A DNA stretch of 64,000 nt. Source: an uncultured Clostridia bacterium. Its GTDB lineage: Bacteria; Bacillota; Clostridia; Christensenellales; Borkfalkiaceae. The notes under the pieces were generated by a model. It saw only the letters and a program-made list of their open reading frames with translations. It was not told where the DNA came from and searched no databases. Below, in pieces: positions 1 through 9,055 of this stretch. Both the position numbers and the translations under genes were made by a program. The stretch lies in assembly GCA_944354535.1 (NCBI GenBank), contig CALVPY010000006.1, forward strand, positions 1-64,000. The letters are read 5' to 3'. Each line of letters begins with the position of its first letter. Position 1 is the stretch's first letter.

Positions 1-1
1 C

Positions 2-1495
2 GACAGCCGCCGCCGTTCCAAAGAATTTGCGCACGATACGGCGTGCATCCTCGCAGCCAACGGCGTGAAGGCGTACCTCTTTAAGAGCCTGCGCCCCACG
101 CCCATGCTCTCCTTCGCCGTACGGCACTTGAAAGCTGCGGCGGGCGTCGTCATCACGGCGAGCCACAATCCGCCCGAATACAACGGCTATAAAGTGTATT
201 TTTCGGACGGCTGCCAGATCGTGCCGCCCTACGACAAGCGCATCATCTCCTTTGTCGATGCCGTCTCGTATGAAGACGTCAAGCGCATCCCCGAAGCGGA
301 AGCGAAGGCGCGCGGGCTCCTTATCCCGATCGGGGAAGAGGTGGACGCCGCTTATTTTGCCGCCGTCAAGGCGCTCGTTTTGAGCCCCGAAGCGCTCCAA
401 AAGGAAGCGAAGAACATCAAGATCGTCTACACCCCCTTGAACGGCACGGGCAATTTGCCCGTGAGAAGGGTCTTGAAGGAGCTCGGCTTTGAGCAGGTCT
501 TTGTCGTGCCCGAACAGGAAGCGCCCGACGGGAACTTCCCGACGCTCAAATATCCCAACCCCGAAGACCGCGCCGCCTTCACGCTCGCGCTTGCGCTTGC
601 GAAGGAGAAGGACGCCGACCTCGTGCTCGCCACCGACCCCGACGCCGACCGCCTCGGCGTCTATGTGAAGGAGAAGAGCGGGGAATACCGCCCCTTCACG
701 GGCAACATGAGCGGCATCCTCATCGCGGAATATCTTCTGTCGCGGAAGGCGGAGCTCGGGCTCCTGCCTCAGCGCAGGCAGGACGGCGCGCTCGTCACGA
801 CCATCGTCTCGACGGATATGGCAAGAGCGCTCGCCGCGCACTACGGCATCACCGAGATCGAGACGCTGACGGGCTTCAAGTATATCGGAGAGCAGATCTC
901 CCGCTTCGAGGCTGCCAAAGAGGCTAACGGCGGAAGGCTCGACGGGGGCAAGGGGGCATACGAATATCTCTTCGGCTTTGAGGAGAGCTACGGATGCCTT
1001 ACGGGCAGTTACGCGCGCGACAAGGACGCCGTCTCTGCCGCCGCGGCGCTTGCCGAAGCAGCCTGCTACTACCGCACGCGCGGCATGACGCTTGCGGACG
1101 TGATGGACGCGCTCTATGCCCGTCTCGGGTACTTCGAAGAGGGGCAAAAGAGCCTTTCCTTCCCGGGCGCGGACGGCGCGGAGCGCATGAAGGCGCGTAT
1201 GCAGCAGCTTCGGGAGGTGTTCCCCGATAAGGTCGGAAGCGTCCGCGTCCTTGCGGTGCGCGATTATTCGGCAGGAGTTCGCCGCGATCGGACGGGCGAA
1301 GAGCGTGCGCTCGCTCTTCCCAAGAGCAATGTGCTCTATTTCGAGCTCGAAGGGGAGGGCTGGTGCTGCGTCCGCCCTTCGGGTACCGAGCCCAAGCTCA
1401 AGCTTTACTGCGGTGCCAAGGGGGCTTCCCCGGAGGACGCAAAAAATAAAACAGAAGAGATCGTGCGCGGCGCTGCGGCGATGCTGCAGGCGTGA
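2..1495 (+). CDS. Phosphoglucomutase/phosphomannomutase, 5' end outside the window
   Basis: This enzyme interconverts hexose 1- and 6-phosphates (glucose or mannose). The frame is open from the first bases of the window and the residues before the GTG at 65 already read like the family (DSRR, then a helix before KAYLF), so the true start lies upstream and the GTG is internal. Visible motifs are the phosphoserine loop TASHNP, the metal loop TDPDADR, the sugar loop GFEESYG and the C-terminal phosphate loop RPSGTEPK. The long form with an insert after the serine loop resembles PgcA-type alpha-phosphoglucomutases of about 570-580 residues, so roughly 80 residues are missing here. It lies 18 bases before manA, which suggests supply of sugar nucleotides to the polysaccharide genes that follow. 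Glucose versus mannose preference cannot be decided by eye. Confidence 0.93.
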   Translation, partial: DSRRRSKEFAHDTACILAANGVKAYLFKSLRPTPMLSFAVRHLKAAAGVVITASHNPPEYNGYKVYFSDGCQIVPPYDKRIISFVDAVSYEDVKRIPEAEAKARGLLIPIGEEVDAAYFAAVKALVLSPEALQKEAKNIKIVYTPLNGTGNLPVRRVLKELGFEQVFVVPEQEAPDGNFPTLKYPNPEDRAAFTLALALAKEKDADLVLATDPDADRLGVYVKEKSGEYRPFTGNMSGILIAEYLLSRKAELGLLPQRRQDGALVTTIVSTDMARALAAHYGITEIETLTGFKYIGEQISRFEAAKEANGGRLDGGKGAYEYLFGFEESYGCLTGSYARDKDAVSAAAALAEAACYYRTRGMTLADVMDALYARLGYFEEGQKSLSFPGADGAERMKARMQQLREVFPDKVGSVRVLAVRDYSAGVRRDRTGEERALALPKSNVLYFELEGEGWCCVRPSGTEPKLKLYCGAKGASPEDAKNKTEEIVRGAAAMLQA

Positions 1496-1513
1496 CGCCG
1501 AGAGGATAAATTT

Positions 1514-2467
1514 GTGATCAAATTAAAATCAGCCTATCAGGACTATATTTGGGGCGGGACCAAGATCCGCGATGAGCTCCACAAAGACACGGGGGAGCTT
1601 CCCCGCATTGCGGAAAGCTGGGAAGTTTCCACCCATCCTGCCGGAAGGAGCATCGTTGAAAGCGGCGCCTTCTGCGGCAAGACGCTCAACGAATACTTCG
1701 ATAAGGTGGGTTGGCTCACGGCAGGAAAATACGCTGCCCGCAATCACCAGCTCCCTATCCTGATCAAGTATATCGACGCCAAGGAGAATCTCTCCATTCA
1801 GGTACATCCGAACGATAAGTACGCCAAAAAGCATGAGAACGACAACGGCAAGAACGAGATGTGGTTCGTGCTCGGGGCGGATGAGGATGCATTCATCTAT
1901 CTCGGATTTTCGCGCGATGTGACGAAAGAGGAAGTCAAGCGCCGCATTGCCGATAATACGCTTGAGGAAGTCCTCAACCGCGTGAAGGTAAAGCCCAATG
2001 AGGCGTATTATATCCCGGCGGGTACGGTACACGCCATCGGGGCGGGGTGCCTGATCTGCGAAGTGCAGCAGACCTCCAACGTTACCTATCGTATGTACGA
2101 TTACGGCCGTTTGGATGAAAACGGCAAAGGCCGTGAGCTGCACGTTAAAAAGGCGCTCGATGTGCTTACTTATCACAAGACGCAGATCGCCGATCTCAAA
2201 CGGCGCGACACGCTGAGCATGGAGAAATCGATCGGCGGGATGTTCGGCCGCAACGGCAAATGTACGCTTCTGAGATATGAGGCGGAGGGCGATCTCACCA
2301 TCCTTCTGCCCGTGTCTCATCTCACGTTTGCGCTCGTCCTCGACGGCGGCGGCACTCTCTATGCGGGGGAAGCGGAGGAGAAGTTCCAAAGGGGCGATAC
2401 CTGGATGATCCATGGCAGGGCGACCCGTATTTCGGGAAAGTGTAAAGTACTGTTCGTCGCCATTTGA
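1514..2467 (+). CDS. manA: Mannose-6-phosphate isomerase, class I
   Basis: This zinc enzyme interconverts fructose 6-phosphate and mannose 6-phosphate. The 317-residue protein has the short Firmicute form of the type I cupin enzyme. QVHPN near residues 97-100 with H98, E115 in GKNEMW and H172 in IPAGTVHAIG are the expected zinc ligands. The start is GTG, supported by the purine-rich GAGAGGATAAA just upstream. It follows the phosphohexomutase and precedes glycosyltransferases, so mannose (GDP-mannose) is a likely building block of the surface polysaccharide; that link is inference from context. Confidence 0.95.
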   Translation: MIKLKSAYQDYIWGGTKIRDELHKDTGELPRIAESWEVSTHPAGRSIVESGAFCGKTLNEYFDKVGWLTAGKYAARNHQLPILIKYIDAKENLSIQVHPNDKYAKKHENDNGKNEMWFVLGADEDAFIYLGFSRDVTKEEVKRRIADNTLEEVLNRVKVKPNEAYYIPAGTVHAIGAGCLICEVQQTSNVTYRMYDYGRLDENGKGRELHVKKALDVLTYHKTQIADLKRRDTLSMEKSIGGMFGRNGKCTLLRYEAEGDLTILLPVSHLTFALVLDGGGTLYAGEAEEKFQRGDTWMIHGRATRISGKCKVLFVAI

Positions 2468-2486
2468 AAGGAGGCACCGGATCTTT

Positions 2487-3500
2487 ATGAAGATCGCCAT
2501 CGATTGCAGATATTTGGGGAGATCGGGTATCGGCAGGGTGACGGAAGGCATCCTCGAAAATCTCGATTTCTCTCAAAATGAATATTGGCTCATCGGAAAG
2601 AGGGCGAGCCTTGAAAAGTACGAAGGGGCGCATATCGTCGAGGACGACAGCGACCCTTATTCCGTTCGCGGACTGTTTTCCTTCCCGAAGGAGCTCAATA
2701 AAGTCTGCGACGCCGTGTTTCTCCCGAATTTCCTCGTGCCGTTCGGCATCCGCCTGCCCGTGTATGCGATCATGCACGATCTTGCCTTCCTCGACGTGAA
2801 GGAGACGACCAAGGGAACGCTGGACCGTCTCATCAAGCGGACGCTCCTGAAACGCTGCATGAAACGAGCGAAGAAAATTTCCTGCGTCTCTGCTTTTACC
2901 AAAGAACGCTGTAAGCATTACTACGGCAAACTTGCGGCAAAATGTTTTGTGAACTACAACGGCATTTCTCAGAGCGTCGCCTCCTATGCGCGCAGCCACG
3001 CCGTGCCCGAAAAGGCCGATGAGATCGTCTATGTCGGAAACGTCAAGCCGCACAAGGGCTTAAAGACGCTGCTTGCCGCGTTTTCCCGCCTCGAAGGGGA
3101 GACGAAGCTCAAGATCATCGGCGAAAAGGAGCACTTTTTAACGGGGCTCGATCTCGACGAGTCCGCTTACCGCAACGTGGAATTCACGGGGAGGCTTTCG
3201 GACGAGGAGCTGCTGCCCGCCATCGCGAGGGCGAAATATCTCGTTCTGCCTTCCGTCTATGAAGGGTTCGGCCTGCCGCCGCTTGAAGCGCTCGTCCTCG
3301 GCACGCAGCCCATCGTTTCGGAGATCCCCGTCTTCCGCGAAGTGTACGAAGGCCTTCCCGTCGTCTTTTTCCGGGGGGAGGAGGGGCTTACGAGGGCGCT
3401 CTCCCGTCCGCCCGAGGCGATCGGCTGCCGCGAGGAAGTACTGTCCCGTTACAGCTATGCGCGCTGCGCAAGGACGATTTTGGAGCATATGGGCGTATGA
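2487..3500 (+). CDS. Glycosyltransferase family 4 (GT-B)
   Basis: This is a predicted retaining glycosyltransferase that adds a sugar to a lipid-linked glycan at the inner membrane face. The 337-residue protein has an N-terminal Rossmann region (KIAIDCRYLGRSGIGR) and a C-terminal donor domain with YVGNVKPHKGL and the EGFGLPPLEAL segment of the E-x7-E motif. The start at 2487 is preferred over upstream in-frame codons because AAAGGAGG lies just before it and the protein then begins at the usual beta strand. It ends in a 4-base ATGA overlap with the next gene, implying translational coupling. The donor sugar is unknown; GDP-mannose would fit the neighbours. Confidence 0.88.
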   Translation: MKIAIDCRYLGRSGIGRVTEGILENLDFSQNEYWLIGKRASLEKYEGAHIVEDDSDPYSVRGLFSFPKELNKVCDAVFLPNFLVPFGIRLPVYAIMHDLAFLDVKETTKGTLDRLIKRTLLKRCMKRAKKISCVSAFTKERCKHYYGKLAAKCFVNYNGISQSVASYARSHAVPEKADEIVYVGNVKPHKGLKTLLAAFSRLEGETKLKIIGEKEHFLTGLDLDESAYRNVEFTGRLSDEELLPAIARAKYLVLPSVYEGFGLPPLEALVLGTQPIVSEIPVFREVYEGLPVVFFRGEEGLTRALSRPPEAIGCREEVLSRYSYARCARTILEHMGV

Positions 3501-4792
3501 TAAAGGAGCTTGCCTCATCCGGGGAGGAGTCTTTGCCGCAGCCGAAGCCCCGTGCATTCTTCGGTGCAAAGATCGATCTCGATCTCTTTATCCACTTCTT
3601 CTGTTTTCTTTCCGTATTGCTGATCGGGGCAGACCGGTGGGGGATCGAGCTTTTCGGCGTAAATTTCCGCGTCGATCAGCTGTTTTTATGTATCTTTGCG
3701 CTGCTGCTTGCCGTCAAAGGAGAGTATCGTCTGACCTGCAATTGGTGGGTCGTCGCTTTTCTCGGCTTTTCTTTTCTTTCGACGATCTTTTCCGTCAGCC
3801 TCACGCGCGGCATCCTCTTTTTCTGTTCCATCGTCTATAACATTCTTTTTCTCTTCTATGCGTTTGCCTCCTATGTGAAGTATTATGGTTTGGAACGCTT
3901 TTTGTCCGTGTTCCGTGCGACCATGTTCGTGCAGTTCTTCATCCTGTTGCTGCAGTTTGCGCTCAAGCTCACTACGGGGTATGAATTTTCTTTCCTTCCC
4001 TCTTATGGGGAGTATATGGGCATCTATCGCTTTCAGCTGTGGTTTTATGAGCCGAGCTATCTTGCGACCTATCTGACCGTGTGGTTCGCCCTTGCCTTTC
4101 TGCAGTTTTTGCTCAACGGCAGGAAGAACTACCTCTGGGATGTTTTCGCTGCGCTCATCATGTTCCTCATCTCGACTTCCACCTCCGGCTTTCTTGCCAT
4201 TGCGCTCGTCGTCGGTGTCGTCTATCTCATTTGGCTCTTTCGGGGCGTCACGGCAAAGAAGCTGGCCTTTCCCGTCATTCTGCTCGTCCTGTTTGCGGCG
4301 GCGGCCATCGCCTTTTCGTCGATGTTTGAAGTCTTTCTCGGGAGGCTTTTCGATTCCTCGCTCGACGAAGCGTCGGGAGGCCGCATTGCGGGTTGGACGG
4401 AGACTTGGCAGGTCTTTCTCGAAAATGTCTTTTTTGGCGTCGGCCCCGGCAATTACGGGCTATATCTCGGTCAGGAAGCGGGATATGTGCCGACGAATGT
4501 TACTCTCGAACTTCTTGCAACGCTCGGCATCGGTGGTTTTGTTGCCTTTTATGGGCTGACGGCCGCGCTCGCCGTACAGGCGTTTGTGTTCTATCGCCGC
4601 CGTCGGACCGAGCAGACCTTTCTGCTCTTTTCGTTTGCGCTCGCGCTTCTTTTCTTTACCGTCATTCTTCAGATCAACCAGGGCTATCTCAGGCTGTATC
4701 ATTGGATGATGTTCGGTATCCTTTGGGGTGCGACCGGAAGGGAGCGGGAGGAGTGCCGCGAACCTTTGGAGGATACCAATGAGCAAGTTTGA
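3497..4792 (+). CDS. O-antigen ligase/Wzy-like polysaccharide polymerase
   Basis: The 431-residue protein is a polytopic membrane protein with about ten hydrophobic helices and a large extracytoplasmic loop before the segment GVGPGNYGLYLGQ, a pattern of the O-antigen ligase/polymerase (Wzy_C) family. Such proteins join lipid-linked repeat units outside the membrane. The N-terminus (about 25 residues) is polar and rich in proline. It is coupled to the GT4 gene by a 4-base overlap and overlaps the next glycosyltransferase by 14 bases. Polymerase versus ligase function cannot be told apart from sequence by eye. Confidence 0.8.
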   Translation: MIKELASSGEESLPQPKPRAFFGAKIDLDLFIHFFCFLSVLLIGADRWGIELFGVNFRVDQLFLCIFALLLAVKGEYRLTCNWWVVAFLGFSFLSTIFSVSLTRGILFFCSIVYNILFLFYAFASYVKYYGLERFLSVFRATMFVQFFILLLQFALKLTTGYEFSFLPSYGEYMGIYRFQLWFYEPSYLATYLTVWFALAFLQFLLNGRKNYLWDVFAALIMFLISTSTSGFLAIALVVGVVYLIWLFRGVTAKKLAFPVILLVLFAAAAIAFSSMFEVFLGRLFDSSLDEASGGRIAGWTETWQVFLENVFFGVGPGNYGLYLGQEAGYVPTNVTLELLATLGIGGFVAFYGLTAALAVQAFVFYRRRRTEQTFLLFSFALALLFFTVILQINQGYLRLYHWMMFGILWGATGREREECREPLEDTNEQV

Positions 4793-5813
4793 AAAAAAGA
4801 TCAGTGTGATCGTTCCCGTCTACAATGCGGATCGCTACATTGCGCAGTGTATCGATAGTATCCTCGCCTCATCCGTGGAAGATCTGGAAGTCGTCGCCAT
4901 AGACGACGGCTCGCAGGATCGCTCGCTCGAGATCCTGATGATGTATAAAGACCCGCGCATCAGAGTGTACTCCAAGCGAAACGAAGGGGTGTTCCGCACC
5001 TGGAAATTCGGCGTGGAACGGGCGACGGGGGAATATATCATCTTCGTCGATGCGGATGACTATGTCTCTCCCGCGCTCTTTGAGACGGTGGAGAGCCTCC
5101 TTCGCCTCAGAGACTACGATCTCATCCAGCATGGCTGGGTGGAGGTCTATGAAAAATCGCAGAGAAAGACGTGCGGTTCGCTCGATATCCCGCAGGGGGA
5201 ATACGTCGGCAAAGAGCTCGAGCGCGTCAAAGACGAGTATCTCTACTTCAAGGGGCAGCATAAAAAGGAGCTGCCCGTTTTGCGTTGGGCAAAGGTGTTC
5301 CGCACGGAGCTTTTGAGAGAGATCCTGCCCGATACGATGGAGGATATCTCCATGTACGAGGACGACAGCATCTGCAGGCCGTATCTTTCTCAGATCAAGT
5401 CGATGTATTTTCTTTCCGATCATCTCTATTATCATCGCTGTGATGTCAGGGGCTCGATCTGCAATTCTCCCGAAAAGCTGCCGCGCTATCTTGTGGACTG
5501 CAAGAACCTGAATGCTTTCTTTGCTGCAAAGCGGAAGCGCTTCGGCTTTCCCGAGGAGACGCTCAACTATTACTATTACTTCTATCATCAGTCGGTGATG
5601 GGGGAGGCGGTCCGCTTCAAGAACGACGCGCTCGCAAAGCGCATCCTGAGCGAGCCCAAGTTCCGTTCTCTGCTCGAAACTTACGGGGAGGGGATCAAGC
5701 CCTTCCTGCTCAAACATAAGCTTTTCTTTCTCTATCGCATCCTGCGGAAGGGAAAGGACGTTTTGCGCGTCTTGCGCTACGAGGTGACGCGGTGGATAAA
5801 AAGAGAGGGATAA
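4779..5813 (+). CDS. Glycosyltransferase family 2 (GT-A)
   Basis: This is a predicted inverting glycosyltransferase of 344 residues. The N-terminal GT-A domain starts with ISVIVPVYNADRY, has IDDGSQD (about residues 41-47) for the nucleotide and DADD at 91-94 as the metal-binding DxD-type motif. A second acidic patch, MYEDDSI, follows near the acceptor site. The start at 4779 is supported by TTTGGAGGATA directly upstream; an earlier in-frame codon lies inside the previous gene and has no Shine-Dalgarno sequence. It sits between the polymerase and the flippase, so it should build the same surface glycan. Confidence 0.88.
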   Translation: MSKFEKKISVIVPVYNADRYIAQCIDSILASSVEDLEVVAIDDGSQDRSLEILMMYKDPRIRVYSKRNEGVFRTWKFGVERATGEYIIFVDADDYVSPALFETVESLLRLRDYDLIQHGWVEVYEKSQRKTCGSLDIPQGEYVGKELERVKDEYLYFKGQHKKELPVLRWAKVFRTELLREILPDTMEDISMYEDDSICRPYLSQIKSMYFLSDHLYYHRCDVRGSICNSPEKLPRYLVDCKNLNAFFAAKRKRFGFPEETLNYYYYFYHQSVMGEAVRFKNDALAKRILSEPKFRSLLETYGEGIKPFLLKHKLFFLYRILRKGKDVLRVLRYEVTRWIKREG

Positions 5814-7366
5814 AAAACGTCGTCGTATCCATCGTATTCAAGATCCTCATCCTTTTAGGGACGCTGCTCGTGCGCCGTCTGCTCATCTCCGAACTCGGCG
5901 ATGCCGTCAACGGACTCAATTCTCTCTATACGACGGTCATTGGTTCGATGTCCGTGACCGAGCTCGGTGTGGGGAGCGTGATCACCTATTGTATGTACCG
6001 GCCCATCGTGGAGGGTGACGACGATCAGGTTGCAGCTTTGTACCGTCTTTTTTCAAGGCTGTATCTCATCATCGGCGCCGTCATTTTGGTATGCGGCTGT
6101 ATTTTTATGGCGTTTTTGCCCTATCTTGCCAAGGGATATGCGGAGGCGGATACCAATTTATATCTCTCCTTCGCACTGATGCTCGCCTCTATTCTCGTTT
6201 CGTATGCGTTCAGCGCCAAGAGCTCGCTCATCAACGCTTACAAGAACAATTATGTGACGACGACCATCACTTCCGTCGGGATGCTGCTTCAGCAGGGGCT
6301 CCAGGTCGCTGTTCTCTTTACGTTCTGCTCGTTTGAGATCTTTCTTGCGTGTGCGATCGTCTCGACGCTCTTTCAATGGCTGGTGACGGAGATCGTGGTG
6401 CACAGAGACTATTCCTCCGTTCTGCGCAATCGGCAGCGGGCGGACAGGGCGACGAGGCGCGAGGTCTCCAAGAATGTCAAGGCGATTTTTATGCACAAGA
6501 TCGGCAGCGTTCTCGTCAATACGGCAGACTCCGTCATCATTTCTGCCTTCATCGGCATCGTGATCGTGGGGAAATATTCCAACTATACCACCATCATGAT
6601 GGCGATGGTCAGCGTCATTTCGCTCTTTTTTACACCGCTCACCTCCGTTATCGGTCACCTCTGCGTTGAGGAAAAGGATGCTGTCAAGCCCTATTTCGAG
6701 TTCTTCCACACCTTTAACTTCGTCCTCGGACTCGTGTTTTTCCTCGGCTATTACGCCATCATCGATCAATTTGTTACGCTCTGCTTTGGCGGCGGCGGGG
6801 AACTTGAAATGGCGCGGTCGGTCTCATTTGTCATTACGCTGAACTATTTTATCCAGTTCATGCGGCAGGCGGTGCTTCTGTTCCGCGATGCGACGGGGAC
6901 GTTCTATTACGACCGCTGGAAGCCCCTTGCGGAAGGCGTCATCAACGTTATCCTCTCCATTGCCTTTGTGCTCCTGTTCGGTTCGGAGGAAAACGGCGTC
7001 GTAGGGGTCATCGTCGCGACCATCCTGACCAACATCTTCATCTGCCACATCGTGGAGCCTCATGTGCTGCATAAATATGTGTTCGAGTGTTCCGCAAAGA
7101 AGTATTATGTCAAAAATTACGCGTTTATCGCGCTCTTTGCCGCCATGCTCTGCGTCCTGCATCTATGCCGCGTAGAGCTTGCAAGTCCGGTCGCGATGCT
7201 GTTTGCCAATGGATTTATCGCGGTGGGGCTGGCGCTCGTTCCGACCGCTCTGATCATCGTTCTCGATAAAAATTTCAGAGAGCATCTCGGCGGGTTGGGA
7301 AAGCGTCTGAACGCATTGCTCAGAAGGGTGCGCGGCTCCGGGGCGCATGATGAAGAACAGAGATGA
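5792..7366 (+). CDS. Polysaccharide flippase, Wzx/MATE-like
   Basis: The 524-residue protein has 12-14 predicted membrane helices and the N-terminal pattern KNVVVSIVFKILILLGTL seen in polysaccharide biosynthesis flippases. It should move lipid-linked repeat units across the cytoplasmic membrane. The GTG start overlaps the end of the GT2 gene by 22 bases and there is no clear separate promoter, so the two are probably co-transcribed. The C-terminus is basic and cytoplasmic. With the polymerase it gives a Wzx/Wzy-type export route; no initiating sugar-phosphate transferase is seen in the window, so it may lie upstream. Confidence 0.85.
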   Translation: MDKKRGIKNVVVSIVFKILILLGTLLVRRLLISELGDAVNGLNSLYTTVIGSMSVTELGVGSVITYCMYRPIVEGDDDQVAALYRLFSRLYLIIGAVILVCGCIFMAFLPYLAKGYAEADTNLYLSFALMLASILVSYAFSAKSSLINAYKNNYVTTTITSVGMLLQQGLQVAVLFTFCSFEIFLACAIVSTLFQWLVTEIVVHRDYSSVLRNRQRADRATRREVSKNVKAIFMHKIGSVLVNTADSVIISAFIGIVIVGKYSNYTTIMMAMVSVISLFFTPLTSVIGHLCVEEKDAVKPYFEFFHTFNFVLGLVFFLGYYAIIDQFVTLCFGGGGELEMARSVSFVITLNYFIQFMRQAVLLFRDATGTFYYDRWKPLAEGVINVILSIAFVLLFGSEENGVVGVIVATILTNIFICHIVEPHVLHKYVFECSAKKYYVKNYAFIALFAAMLCVLHLCRVELASPVAMLFANGFIAVGLALVPTALIIVLDKNFREHLGGLGKRLNALLRRVRGSGAHDEEQR

Positions 7367-7509
7367 TGCGGTTTGTTCTCTGCTGAGGGCGTGAACGTAG
7401 GGAAACATAGCTTTGGCCGACAGGAAGGGAAAAGTGTTGAACTCCTGCGGGCGATCATAATTTTCGACAATGTTTTTGAAGAGACTGCCTCTTTGCGGGG
7501 CGGCCTCTT

Positions 7510-7538
7510 TCATATTCCCGCAGCCCGTCCCATACAAT
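7510..7538 (+). promoter_or_regulatory. Sigma-E-type promoter of the spoIIIA operon
   Basis: TCATATT (7510-7516), a 14-base spacer and CATACAAT (7531-7538) match the mother-cell sigma-E consensus (K-M-ATATT, N14-15, CATA-N-A-N-T) at essentially every position. The spoIIIA operon is a known sigma-E target in Bacillus. The -10 box ends only six bases before the ATG of spoIIIAA. Confidence 0.82.
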
Positions 7539-7544
7539 AGAGCG

Positions 7545-8384
7545 ATGTTGGAATTTCTCTCTCCGCGGCTCAGGGATGCCGTATCGCATATCGATCGGGA
7601 GCAGCTCTATGAACTGCGGGTGCGCACGGGTAAGCCGCTTTATGCCAATTTCAGGGGAAATTATGTGCCGATCGGGCGCTGCGGGATCGTAAAGACGGCG
7701 CAAAGCGCATTGCGTCCGACGGCCGAAGAGGTGGAGGAGACATTCTGTGCGGCCTGCGGCTATTCCGTACACGCCGTGGAGAACGAGATCCGCCAGGGGT
7801 TTGTGACCGCGGCGGGAGGCGAGCGGGTCGGGATCGCGGGTACCTATGTCTATGAAGGCGGGGGCGTTTTATCCGTACACAGCATCACTTCGCTCTGTAT
7901 CCGGGTGCCGCATGAGCAGAAGGACTGCGCGAAAGATATTTTTGAAAGCTGTCTGGTCGGCGGGCTCTGTTCGCTTTTGCTGCTTTCGCCGCCCGGTTGG
8001 GGGAAGACGACGCTCCTAAAAGACCTTGTCCGCCTTGTTTCCGAACACTCGGCTGCAAACATCCTGGTGAGCGACGAGCGAGGGGAGCTTTCGACGGGGG
8101 AAGGGGGTGATACGAGCGATTGTATCCGCTTTGCCGGGAAACTCACGGCTTTTACGGCGGGGATCCGCGCCATGCGTCCCGATCTCATCGTGACGGACGA
8201 GCTTCTTCCCGAGGACTACGAGGCCGTACGCCGGGCGATCGCGGGCGGTGTCATGGTATTTGCGTCGGCGCATCTTACGCGCTATGAGGACGTGCCGCAG
8301 AAGCTCTTTTCCCGCTATGTTCTGCTGAGCGGACCGGGAAAGATCGGCGCTGTTTTGGACGAGGCGGGCAATGTTTTGGCTTAA
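7545..8384 (+). CDS. spoIIIAA: Stage III sporulation protein AA
   Basis: This is the ATPase of the SpoIIIA-SpoIIQ channel, which joins mother cell and forespore during engulfment. The 279-residue protein has an N-terminal domain with ELRVRTGKPL, a Walker A motif PPGWGKTT at 149-156 and the SDERGELS segment of secretion-ATPase relatives. The ATG at 7545 is chosen because the sigma-E promoter ends just before it; a longer frame from 7470 would start upstream of that promoter. No Shine-Dalgarno sequence is visible, so translation may be leaderless. It overlaps spoIIIAB by 14 bases. Confidence 0.95.
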   Translation: MLEFLSPRLRDAVSHIDREQLYELRVRTGKPLYANFRGNYVPIGRCGIVKTAQSALRPTAEEVEETFCAACGYSVHAVENEIRQGFVTAAGGERVGIAGTYVYEGGGVLSVHSITSLCIRVPHEQKDCAKDIFESCLVGGLCSLLLLSPPGWGKTTLLKDLVRLVSEHSAANILVSDERGELSTGEGGDTSDCIRFAGKLTAFTAGIRAMRPDLIVTDELLPEDYEAVRRAIAGGVMVFASAHLTRYEDVPQKLFSRYVLLSGPGKIGAVLDEAGNVLA

Positions 8385-8841
8385 AGTGCTCGTGGCGGCG
8401 CTGACGGTCGCTTTTTCAACTGCACTCGGGTATTTTCTCGCGGGGAAATATCGTGCAAGAAAGCTGTTCTTTTCCGAACTGCTGCGCTTCAACGAGCGCT
8501 ATCTTTCCGAACTTTCCTATGAGCGCCGCCCGCTCGGAAGCTTTTTGCGGGAAACAGATCATGCGGGAGAATTCGGAAAGATCATCGCCGCCTTTCGGGA
8601 AAAGCGCATCGTCGAGCTCAATTGCAACTTTCTCACCAGGGAGGAGAAGACGGAAATAGAAAACTATTTCCGACAGCTCGGAAGGGGGGATGCTCACACG
8701 CAGACGGCATATTTTTCCGCGCAGGCGGGGATGCTCTCCGGCTGGAAGTCGGCAAGCGAAAAGGAGGCCAAGGTGCGGACGGAACTCTATCTGAAACTCG
8801 GACTGCTTGCGGGTCTTGCTCTCGTGGTGCTCGTCGTATGA
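8371..8841 (+). CDS. spoIIIAB: Stage III sporulation protein AB
   Basis: This 156-residue protein belongs to the SpoIIIAB family, which resembles the GspF/PilC platform of type II secretion and is needed for channel function in the mother cell. It has an N-terminal membrane helix (WLKVLVAALTVAFSTALGYF), a cytoplasmic helical domain with repeated acidic and basic residues, and a C-terminal hydrophobic helix (LGLLAGLALVVLVV). Length is close to the Bacillus protein (about 170). It overlaps spoIIIAA and is followed after 16 bases by spoIIIAC, in the conserved order. Confidence 0.92.
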   Translation: MFWLKVLVAALTVAFSTALGYFLAGKYRARKLFFSELLRFNERYLSELSYERRPLGSFLRETDHAGEFGKIIAAFREKRIVELNCNFLTREEKTEIENYFRQLGRGDAHTQTAYFSAQAGMLSGWKSASEKEAKVRTELYLKLGLLAGLALVVLVV

Positions 8842-8857
8842 CGATCGGGGTGGAACT

Positions 8858-9055
8858 ATGGATATTTCGGTGATCTTCAAACTTGCGGCGATCGGCATCG
8901 TCATCACCGTAGTCTGTCAGGTGCTCAAAAAATCTGACCGGGACGACATTGCCACCGTCGTTTCCATCGTCGGGCTCGTCATCGTCCTCACCGTTGCGGT
9001 CACGATGATCGGGGATCTCTTTTCCGCCATCCAAGAGATCTTCGGGGTGAGCTGA
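8858..9055 (+). CDS. spoIIIAC: Stage III sporulation protein AC
   Basis: This 65-residue membrane protein is made almost entirely of two helices (ISVIFKLAAIGIVITVVCQV and IVGLVIVLTVAVTMIGDLF) joined by a KKSDRDD turn, which is the SpoIIIAC signature. The start at 8858 follows GGGGTGGAACT, while an earlier in-frame codon lies inside spoIIIAB. Its stop codon shares a base with the start of spoIIIAD (TGATG). Confidence 0.93.
   Translation: MDISVIFKLAAIGIVITVVCQVLKKSDRDDIATVVSIVGLVIVLTVAVTMIGDLFSAIQEIFGVS

Noticed and set aside
7367..7509. A gene fragment between the flippase and spoIIIAA
   Set aside because: The in-frame extension upstream of spoIIIAA starts before its promoter and has no family similarity; the stretch holds only weak inverted repeats.
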